Positions 42,280 through 50,774 of a stretch of DNA of 64,000 bases are shown in pieces; the first letter of the stretch is position 1; each line of letters opens with the position of its first letter. The stretch spans positions 30,247,208 through 30,311,207 of the forward strand of contig JAGTTD010000008.1 in the NCBI GenBank assembly GCA_018398585.1, given 5' to 3'. Origin of the DNA: Simmondsia chinensis (taxonomy: Eukaryota; Streptophyta; Magnoliopsida; Caryophyllales; Simmondsiaceae). Position numbers and translations under genes: made by a program. The notes under the pieces are model-generated. The model ran no database searches, was not told the DNA's origin, and saw only the letters and a program-made list of their open reading frames with translations.

Positions 42280-44922
42280 TTTTTTTTCGTTAAAAATCGG
42301 CAAAGCCGAAAAGACAACACCGGGCCTCGACAGAGCGAGCCCAAACACCTCCGAGGAGACGGAGAAAGACCAGAAAAAACAAGACAGAGAAAAGACAAAA
42401 AACAGGGGAGGGACAAAACAAAAACAAAGCAAAAAATAGGAAACAAACAGAAGGCAACCAAAACCAAAACAAACTAGACGCAACACAAAAAAAAGACGAG
42501 GGACACACAAGAATGAGCAAGGAAAGAGAGCAAAACCCAAGAACTGGAGAAAGAGCGCAGCAGAACAAGGCCAGAAAATGGAGCCAGAGAGAGCAGGAAA
42601 AAAGGACCAGAGACACAAAGACCTGAAAACAAGCGACTCCAAAAACTTAGCCCATTCCAGCAAAGAGCTCGACCATAGAGTATTCATTGCCATCAAAAGT
42701 CAACCCGACCGATTTTTCGATCTCCCAAGTGCGTTTCCCCTTAAGCAGTTGCTCAGCTGTGAAGCATTTTTTATTCTTGTTCTGAGTCTTTTTCTTCCCT
42801 TTGGCCTTGGTTAATTTTGCAGGCCTTCTCTTTCCACTGCTATCAGGAGACATATCCTTAAAGAACACGTGAAAGTTCCATTTCTCTTGCTCTTTCTTCC
42901 TACCCTTGAGAGCCTTGCGATCACTTTTAGAACCACCACTACAAGGTTCTTGGCGCCTCGACCTTTCTCTTCTTGTTCTCCTTTCCCCTGCCTTAGAAGT
43001 TTCCCCGAAATCATGAGCCAAATTAGCACATAAATCCGTGATCTCGACATGACTATGATCACACATTGTTTCAAATCCTGGTGGGAAGGTTGGACCCGAT
43101 GACTCAGACTCGTAGTCATTATTAGTGTTGAGAACTTAATCTGCTTGAGGTGTGCTCTGGATTTGCAACCCATCTGATCTGGTTTCATTATCACCAACCC
43201 AAGGTAGAAGCAGTTGCAATCTAACGTATGGTCTGTAAACCTGGCACTATGGAGCATTCAGCTGTTCAAAAACACGGGATGGAACGCAATAGATAGGCAA
43301 GTAAGGAGATTGTGTAACCAGGGGCCACCTGCCAATAACCTGGTGGTTAACATGTAGCGTAACGTGTTCAGCACTCCGCATATTAAAACCCAGATCCATA
43401 CATTCAGTCCTCGGAAGTATCGGCGGGTCTCTCTCCTGGATCGGGCCATGTTCACTAGGACTCGGGTCGGAGCTGGTAGTAGCGTTAGGAGCTTGCCGCA
43501 GGGTTCGACCTTCTTCCCTATTTAACCTGGCAGACACTGCGAGGTGGATAACTTCCGTAGAGTAGCTTGGGATTAGCTCGGAGTTCCCTTCTTTAACAAA
43601 AACCATTCGGCTTCCCTCATTAAGATTTACATGCACAACCTGTTGGATAATGGATAGGAAGCAAGTATCAATGAGAACCCTTGCCACATCCACACATCTC
43701 ATTGCTGAAGTTCGCGGATCCACTCGAATGAAGTTGCCCCAGATTTGAGCAAAATTAGTGAACGTCTCCATCGACCAGTACTGTAATGGAAGACCGTGGA
43801 TTTCAATCCACACTCTTCTTCTCATAGAACCAAGGGTTTGACCTGTGTAGCGGTTCACTTCTCTGAAATTATCAAGGAGGACATGTTTCCGGGCGCCTAG
43901 GTATTCCTCCATAGCTACTGTTGATTCGCACGTGAGAATAAAGGTATTTGAACTCATACCTCTCGGAGACAAGTCAAAGAGTCCATTCTCCGTAAGGAAT
44001 CTCAGGACATTATCGAGAGTATCATCCTCATACGATTGAGCTATTATCGATCTACTCATCCAATCTTCCACCTGATTGTTTATGGAAGCTGTTATGACCT
44101 TTGGACTGTTGTGTTCCGTTTCAGCATTTCCCTGGGGTGATTGATCAGTATTCGCTGGATTTTGATTGATACCTGGAATATCAAGCCTTCTATCACGATC
44201 TGAAGAGTGTACCCGTGTGTGGTTCTAATTCTGATACTGCCTATTATTCAAACCCCTACGTTGTTTAGCGCAGTCAACCTTAATCTTGTATCCCATGACC
44301 CAGCAACCATTCATGGAATCAATTGCCCTTTTGGCCTCATTTCGCTACCGAAATCTGACAAAATCATAAGAAAGACAAGTTTTGGCCCGTCTATTTTTTG
44401 GGACAAAACAGTCATAAACTGAACGAAAATCCTGAAAGACAGCCTTAAGCCACAAATTTGAAGTAAACTCCGGGAGACCGTCAACAAAAATTGACATTGA
44501 CTCATTAAGAGCCGCCATCAACGGGGCCTGGTGTCGCCGGAGGACTGAGAGGAGACCCGAAGCGTCTGGAGAAGAAAAAAGGGGTGAGGAGAAAAGGAGA
44601 GAGAAAAAAGGAGGGGGGTTACCAGTGCGGCGTGGCTGGACGTTGGACTCAGGGGTAGCACGGTGGGCGAAGAAGGCCGGTGAGGGTGGAGCTTGAAGTA
44701 GAGGGTGCCGAGGAAGAAGACGACAGAGCTGTGGCCTCTGGTAGTCACCAAACACCTTCGGCCATTGTACGACCGGCATGGGCAGGCTTCGGTGACGTCG
44801 GGTTCGAACACCGGACTCGGGATGGTCGGTCACGCGCCCACACGCGCCGGGAAGGCGGTGTGAATAGTGACCGTTGTTTTTGAATTTTCTAGAGAGAGAG
44901 CGGAGCGTTTTTTAGTAAACTG
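42280..44922 (-). mobile_element. ORF1-only LINE (RRM-type ORF1, no reverse transcriptase)
   Basis: An insertion of 2,643 bp flanked by a perfect 18-bp duplication TTGAATTGCAAAGGGACT (42262-42279 and 44923-44940). It ends in T8 at the left (a poly(A) on the minus strand), so it was retroposed in minus orientation. Its 5' part (44900-44515) is a GC-rich leader. One ORF1-like gene follows, then a 3' UTR of about 370 bp, then the A tail. There is no endonuclease or RT between ORF1 and the tail. Plant L1 LINEs of the BNR type have an RRM in ORF1 but carry ORF2 behind it. This is therefore a non-autonomous derivative with the layout of mammalian HAL1. Confidence 0.85.
42647..44518 (-). pseudogene. 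RRM-type LINE ORF1, interrupted
   Basis: Starts MAALNESMSIFVDGLPE near 44518. SIFVDGLP is the RNP2 strand and LSYDFVRFR (about 44360) is the RNP1 strand of an RRM, followed by an in-frame stop. The frame 43247-44071 contains the ORF1 core (WMSRSIIAQSYEDDTLDNV, RRVWIEIHGLPLQYWS, SAMRCVDVARVLIDTC). The region 42647-43066 holds a lysine/arginine-rich stretch (KKEQEKWNF, KDMSPDSSGK, KAKGKKKTQNKNKK) and the C-terminus (SVGLTFDGNEYSMVEL). One frame change near 43250 and the stop after RNP1 break it. The same blocks occur in the tandem array at 55-63 kb. The known role of such proteins is binding LINE RNA in the transposition particle. Confidence 0.8.
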
Positions 44923-45101
44923 TTGAATTGCAAAGGGACTAAATTGACAAAATAAAAATATAAGGACTAAATTGACACAATAAAAATATTACATGAACCT
45001 TTGGTGTAAATAACCCTAAAAGTTAATTACATAAAGTACATCATACGAGGGAACTTTAGTTATTAATATACAAATGCCATAAAACTTTATTTTTATTTTA
45101 G

Positions 45102-45774
45102 GGTAAATTACAGAAAACTCCCATGTCTTTTATTTCAAAAATAGAAAACCCCCCTCACAAATAAAAACACTCACAAAACCCCCTCACTTTTGAAAATCTG
45201 TCACTTAACCCCCATGAAACTTTTTTTGACCATTTTGTCTCTCAAAAGTGAGGGGGTTAAAAGTTTAATCATATTTTTAGAAAAGGGTCTTATATTATTA
45301 GGCAAAATTTAAAAAAAATTTATATTCTTTGTAATAGAATTAAGAAAATTTTATATATTTATAATAGATATAATAGTTTAAGTTAATTATAGTAATGATA
45401 TTATAAGTTTAGAAGATAAAAAATATTTTAAAAATCTTTATACAAAATATTATAAGATAAAATATAATATTTTTGTTGATATTATAATATACTACTATAT
45501 AATTAATTAAAATAATAATTTTTATAAATATTAAAAGTCCCTTTTTTTCTATAAATATGAAAAAAAATTTATTATTTTTTCTTGAAACATAAATTTTACC
45601 TAAAAATAAAATAAAATACTCAATTATTTTATTTTGAGGGGCAAAATGGTAAAAAAAGTTATTTGAAGGCAAAGTGATAATTTTTTAAAAGTGAGGGGGT
45701 TTAATGAGTGGTTTATTTGTGAGGGAGTTTTTTATTTTTGAAGTAAAAGTCAGAGGAGTTTTCTATAATTTACC
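45102..45774. mobile_element. MITE with long inverted ends (673 bp)
   Basis: The left end GGTAAATTACAGAAAACTCC and right end GGAGTTTTCTATAATTTACC are inverse. The pairing continues through TTTATTTCAAAAATA, CCCCTCACAAATAAA and CCCCCTCACTTTTGAAAA. No coding capacity. A clean target duplication was not found. Structure resembles MULE-type MITEs. Confidence 0.7.
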
Positions 45775-45866
45775 ATTTGTTTTACAAATGTTAAAAACTA
45801 TCAATTATTAATTAACAAATATAAGTCATTAGCTAATGACACAACCAACATCCAACAATTATCAAC
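45775..45866. repeat. CAACTATCAACTA-type repeat, left part
   Basis: TAAAAACTATCAATTATTAATTAACAA and AACAATTATCAACTA continue after the next MITE at 46706-46860 (ACTAACAATTATTTGCTAAC, ACAACTATCAACTATCCGC, AGCCAAACATCGCCC). The hAT-type MITE at 45867 appears to have inserted into this older repeat. Confidence 0.5.
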
Positions 45867-46705
45867 TAGGGGTGCGCAAAGAACAGTCTAAACCATAATC
45901 CAAAACAGATCAAACTATAATTTACAGTTTGGTATGGTTTATAGTTTGAAAAATTATGGTTTGATTTTGAAAAAAATTGGTTAGTAGGATTTACAGTTTA
46001 GGTTTGGTTAAACCAAAATCGTAAACCATAAAAACCCAAATAAGGAAGGTTCAACATTTAATTATACGATTCGAATCATAACAAGTCACATTAGTAGTAA
46101 AGTTTTACTCGATAACCTAATAAAAAAGTCACTACTATTTATATTAATAGTCTTTGTACTTTTTTTAGTGTGTCAATTTAGTCCTTCTACAATTTATATT
46201 GTATCAATTAAGTCCTTTGATCAAATTTAAGATAAGTTAAGGATTTAATTATTAACGGCATAATCATGTTAAATTTAAATAATCTACAGTAAATCACCCA
46301 TTCATTCCAATAAACACAGTCTCTAACTAAAAGTAAAAACAAACCTATACAGTACACTTATAAAAGAACTAATGAACCTATTTAATACAAAACACAAATT
46401 GCAAGGATCTTTAGAGCAAAACACCGAAAATTTTATTATTATTAAAATTTTGTTACATTAATGTTTATATATAAATAATTAAGATAGAAAATTATAGATA
46501 TATTATTACCTAATTGAATGTAACAAATTTGTAATATGTATCGATAAGTAATTTACATTTTATTGACAAAATAGTAGTGGTTTAATCGTAAGGTTTAAAA
46601 TCTAAAATGGTTTGGTTTGGTTTGAAAAACCTTTCAAACCGTATTGTAATAGTTTGGTCCAGTTTTAATGCGAATTTTATGAAAACCGGACCGCGTGCAC
46701 CCCTA
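45867..46705. mobile_element. hAT-type MITE (839 bp)
   Basis: Terminal repeats TAGGGGTGCGC and GCGTGCACCCCTA; flanking 8-mers TTATCAAC (45859-45866) and TTATGAAC (46706-46713) match at 7 of 8 positions. The interior has AACCATAA/TTATGGTTT and GGTTTGGTTTG words. A fragment resembling the MITE at 41999 lies inside at about 46131-46280. No gene. Confidence 0.72.
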
Positions 46706-46860
46706 TTATGAACAAATAGTCAACAACTAACAATTATTTGCTAACAACAATAGCCAAAAGGCAATAAGTATCGGCTATTCGTTAACAACCAACAACTATC
46801 AACTATCCGCTAACAGGTAATAGGTAACAACTAACAACTGAGCCAAACATCGCCCAAGAG

Positions 46861-47149
46861 CTTCTCGTGCAATGCAAGTACAGTAGGTCCTAATATTTTC
46901 AGGACTCTAAGTGACATTTTAAACCGAGTTCTTCATATATAATAAATTTGCTCTTAATAAACAGTAGTAGTAATACAAAAAAAATTTTACAAATTTTAAT
47001 CATAGCACTTCTTAATATTAATAGCTCTTGTGAACTTAAGCTCGCTTGGGCAATAGAAGATCAAACAAAGAAAAACACTTTTTAATATTAACAATTAAAA
47101 CTTTGAAAAAAAGTAAAATTTGGAGCCCTCAGAACATTGAATTAGAGAC
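46861..47149. other. Gap with no recognised feature
   Basis: AT-rich, no domain-bearing frame. Confidence 0.4.
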
Positions 47150-47410
47150 CAAATTTTGAAACTACAAAACTTTGTATGAAAAGTGCATGATTTAGAAACG
47201 AATTAGAAAGGGCGTTGAAACGGTTTTTGGAACCATAAATTAGAAACGACATGGAGACGAATTTGTAAACTAAACTTGAAACGAAAAATACGCGTATGAA
47301 AAGTGTTGCAAATTCGTTTGAAATTTCGAGATTAAGACGGCACATTTTGTCTCAAAATTGTCTCCAATTTGAGACTAAATTTTGAGACGAGAGCTTTTGT
47401 CGCCTGTGAA
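47150..47410. repeat. Motif cluster GAGACGAA / AATTCGTCTC, left
   Basis: Words such as GAAACGA, GAGACGAATTT, TCGAGATTAAGACG and TTGTCTCAAAATTG recur. The same kind of words (CGTCTCAAAATT, AATTCGTCTCAA) recurs at 50290-50470. The pair may be the subterminal repeats of an old CACTA-like element that also contained the coding remnant at 49620. The terminal CACTA motifs were not found, so this is tentative. Confidence 0.35.
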
Positions 47411-47429
47411 ATTTAGGTCTAGGTAGGTC

Positions 47430-47870
47430 AAGTTAGGTTCAAGTTAAGCTCATCTAAGATTGAGTTGGTTGAAGTCAATGGTAGCTCCTCGATGGCTTCA
47501 CTCCAGATACCTTCACTCTAAATAGATAGTCATTTTCTCCTATAGACATCTTCACTTTATTATATGTAACCAGCCCTCTCCTAGTTAGCCCTTTTTGAAA
47601 CTCTGGCCCATCAGAGGTGGCTCGTTGAGCACGGTCCATCCCATACTACACTGAGCAAGACTCCAGAGTAGGTTTCCCATAACTGAGCCCTTTGGAATCA
47701 ATCAAAGGAATGACAACTTTGTTATCCTTGTTACATACCAAAAGAAGGTTCCATCCTAAAACCAATTAGCAATGGGTGGAGTAGCTCTTTAGGTGTATAA
47801 GTTTGTATTTCTTATGTTGTCCCACCGAAGTGGGATTCACTTTGCACTCTTTTGACTACATCAGTATAGA
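47430..47870 (-). repeat. Partial copy of the TRIM-like element at 17022
   Basis: 47755-47870 (GGTTCCATCCTAAAACCAATTAG, TGGAGTAGCTC, TTTGACTACATC) matches the terminal repeat. 47560-47750 (GCCCTTTTTGAAACT, GGTCCATCCCAT, CCAGAGTAGG) matches the middle part. The other terminal repeat is lost or unrecognisable. Confidence 0.5.
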
Positions 47871-48629
47871 GGAAATATCTGCATTTAAAGAACAAAGCCT
47901 AACTGAGCACCCCCTATTGTTCGAACATGTGAATTAATAGTGTTTGAGCCAAGCTCTTATGATTTGAATAGTGTTTTGTTTTCCGCTTAAAGTCTTATAT
48001 ATACATACCATCATAAGTTATATGACCGTTAAAAAATGTCTTTGCTTATATTATAGCCTAGTAATGATGTACACTTAATAGTTATTCGTGATTTTCGTAC
48101 AGTCCTTAACGAGTTCTTATCGAATCCTTATGATACTATTTGCAAATACTAATAAGTAGAGTGCTCCCTAGAATTTATGTTCAAACTCAACTCATTAAAC
48201 TTATTGAGTCTAAAACCGATGTTTAGAAATGTTGTCCTTGAACTATAAAGGATTGGAAATAAAGGTCTCCTATACTTACTATAAAAATTTTTTATTGAGC
48301 TTAACTGAACTCATTTCAATAGGCTATCTAGCCCTTATGAAAGAAAAAGTTTTTATAAGTGTTTTCACAATTCTCTTGAGATTTAAATATGTTAACATCT
48401 ATTGAAATTTGATAAATTTTCAAGAATTTGACTTAACTAGGACAAATATAAAAACTATGTCAATATTTCGGTGAAAAATCAACGAATTACAATAAAAAGC
48501 TGACCAAATTTAAACTTATACTACATATAAATGTATTGAAGTCATATGTCGTGTCAATATTTTTTAGTAAACAAAATCTTGAAATTGTAATAAAGATACT
48601 TATATGTTATTGGAATAATGTTCCACTAT
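47871..48629. other. Gap with no recognised feature
   Basis: AT-rich. Near 47905, GAGCACCCCCTATTGTTCGAAC resembles the GAGCTCG-type repeat of 5590 and 10364. Confidence 0.4.
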
Positions 48630-48646
48630 AGAATTCTCCAACGAAA

Positions 48647-48972
48647 GGCTAGGTCTGAACTTTGATGGCTTTGACCCGTCCACGGTGAGCATTATACTTG
48701 ATGCAAGGGTGACCTGAATGCCTTTCTTATCCCGCTTCAAGTGCCCCGATCCCGAGTCAGTCACATCGATCAATGGAGGATCTTCCTATTATTCCGGCTC
48801 TTGCTTGTATTCCTGCTTGCTCCGGTTTAGTCCTGTTTTTGTAACTTTCTGTTTGTTCCTGTTTTTGTAACTTTGTACCTCGCTTTTAGCAGGTTTTATA
48901 AGGGCTCGCTTGCTCGGGCGCTTGATTTATACTGTGACCAGGTCGCTAATTATAAAAAAAAAAAAAAAAAAA
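48647..48972 (+). mobile_element. 5'-truncated ORF1-only LINE, with 17-bp TSD
   Basis: Bracketed by AGAATTCTCCAACGAAA (48630-48646) and AGAATTCTCCAATGAAA (48973-48989), one mismatch. The insert opens with the last codons of an ORF1 (GLNFDGFDPSTVSIILDARVT, stop at 48717). About 235 bp of 3' UTR follow, then a poly(A). The C-terminal motif matches GFNFDSFDPAMV in the array at 55-63 kb and GLTFDGNEYSMV in the element at 42280. In a normal LINE the 3' end would show ORF2; here ORF1's end lies next to the tail. Confidence 0.82.
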
Positions 48973-48989
48973 AGAATTCTCCAATGAAA

Positions 48990-49619
48990 ATCTATCATAT
49001 TTTTGCAAAAGGGTATTTTGATTGATAAAATTTTAAACTATTATGTATCTGCTAAGTAATAAAATTTTTAAAATTCAAGGTACTTTATTATATATATAAA
49101 TTAAAATATCAAAATATTTAAATGATACATGATCAAACCTTAATATACTGAAACATAATTTCCTTTCTTAAAAACGATAAAAAAATAAAATCAGATATCT
49201 ACACCACACGTCCTCTTGATTTCCCACCCCACTTTCATATTTTCCTATTTTCACCCCATATTTGCGCGCCATTTTCACAGACCTCACTTGTCATCGCCTC
49301 TGTACATCCCCGTCGTTGATCGTGTCTCTCCATCCCTGTTACTTAACGTCTCTCTCCATCCTCGACAACCATAAAATTGTGAAGGTTTTTTTCGTGTTCT
49401 TATAATTTTTACTTATATTTTCTACTCAAAGTTACTATGTTTTTCACTTTCATACTTTTTAGATGTGTTCTTTCATATTGCTTGTATATGATAAAGTGGG
49501 TGAATTTGTAGATGATAAATTGCAGAAAGTAGTGGTAAGGTTATATATTAATATCCTTTGTATTCTTTGATAATGTATATCTAATTTATATTTAATAGTG
49601 GATTATTTTTATTTTGTAG
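48990..49619. other. Gap, AT-rich
   Basis: No recognised feature. TTTTATTTTGTAG just before 49620 looks like a splice acceptor for the coding remnant that follows. Confidence 0.4.
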
Positions 49620-49957
49620 GACACATATGAGGAGGAAGTACGTCGAAAGTATAGATAAAATGCCTCCCCAGATTTTGCCTTTGATGCATAGAATAAGGCT
49701 GCAAGAAACCCCTTGAGAAACTATGTATACGGTTTAACTCAAAGTATGGGGCATCTCAATGGGGTCGATCTCAAGAAAATGCTAGCCAGTCCCTTGAAGT
49801 AGATCCAGAAATACGAAGAATACAGATGGACATGGCTACTGTGAATCAAAATATGAATAGTATTATGCAACTACTTCTACAATACCAGGGTGTGTTTCAT
49901 CCTGAACCACTATATCATCCCCAAAATCCTCCACCCGATCCTCCTGCTCAACAGTGA
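49620..49957 (+). pseudogene. Possible TnpA-like C-terminal exon of an old CACTA-like element
   Basis: Following the acceptor-like TTTTGTAG are DTYEEEVRRKY (then a stop), SPDFAFDA and YGLTQSMGHLN. In another frame VDPEIRRIQMDMATVNQNM runs into a proline-rich tail (HPQNPPPDPPAQQ) ending at 49957. A short coiled region followed by a proline-rich end is usual in plant TnpA-like (Transposase_24-type) proteins. The match is by style, not by a clear motif, so the family is uncertain. Stops and frame changes show it is broken. Confidence 0.35.
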
Positions 49958-50289
49958 AGCATTTTTGTTGTTTCAAGCTGGTACCGATTGAAGACTTGCA
50001 TTTTGAGATGTTTTAGTGAAATAAAAGTTAGAAAATGATGTTTGATGTTCCTTTTTTTTTTTGAATACATGTTTGATATTTTACTTTGTTTTTGTTCCTA
50101 TTTTGTTCTTGTAATTTTTTATTCTACAAGTATGTTTTGCTTTGATATATATCTCTATATACTATTAGCTTTTTCATCTATGTCTATTGATATTGTATAA
50201 AATTATTTATTGTATATATACTAATCTATGCTAAATAGGGGAAAGTTGTGTTTGAGGGATTTATATTTGTGATGTAATTGGAGAGAAAT

Positions 50290-50470
50290 TTTCTTCTCAT
50301 ACCATTGTCTCGTCTCTAGAGTCGTCTCAAAATTGACATGCTATTTCTGTCTCATAGTCGTCTCGAAATTCGTCTCAATATTGAGATGCCATTTTCGTCT
50401 TAAAGTCATATCAAAATTCGTCTCAAAATTTAGACGCCATCTTTGTCTCAAAGTTGTCTCAAATTTGAAA
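50290..50470. repeat. Motif cluster CGTCTCAAAATT, right
   Basis: Many copies of GTCTCAAAATT, AATTCGTCTCAA and TTGAGATGCCA within 180 bp. See 47150 for the matching cluster. Confidence 0.4.
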
Positions 50471-50472
50471 TG

Positions 50473-50523
50473 CATTGCATGAAGAGATCCAAAGAAACAC
50501 ATACACTATTAAACTGGGAAATA
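50473..50523 (+). repeat. 51-bp perfect direct repeat, copy 1
   Basis: The 51 bases starting CATTGCATGAAGAGATCC and ending AACTGGGAAATA are repeated exactly at 50701-50751. The 177 bp between them are AT-rich and have no terminal repeats. Confidence 0.9.
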
Positions 50524-50700
50524 TTTTAATAAAATAATTTCAATATGATAAAAAAAACTTGCTATTTTTTTCGAGAATATTTGGATTTATCTTTTTATTC
50601 TCTTCCTTTTGAGAATAATATGTCTATAGTTTTATAATACTTTAAGATTATTATTTTTTCTTCGATAAATAACGAGAAAAACTTGTGATATAATAGATGA

Positions 50701-50751
50701 CATTGCATGAAGAGATCCAAAGAAACACATACACTATTAAACTGGGAAATA
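50701..50751 (+). repeat. 51-bp perfect direct repeat, copy 2
   Basis: Identical to 50473-50523. The hAT element begins 24 bp further on. Confidence 0.9.
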
Positions 50752-50774
50752 ACTAAAAGCCCCAACGCAGACCG

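Larger units (their letters stand above)
41999..45017. mobile_element. MITE split by a LINE insertion
   Basis: Left end AGGTTATTTATACTAA (41999) and right end TTGGTGTAAATAACCCT (to 45017) are inverted. The interior carries TGTCAATTTAGTCC and its inverse GGACTAAATTGACA. Removing the LINE and one target copy (42280-44940) leaves about 360 bp. Related fragments lie at 37250-37410, 37805-38110 and 46131-46280. Confidence 0.65.

Noticed and set aside
42211..42696. Cysteine/phenylalanine-rich minus-strand frame of 161 codons
   Set aside because: It is the 3' UTR of the ORF1-only LINE read in an open frame; the composition comes from T-rich DNA and no membrane-protein family fits.
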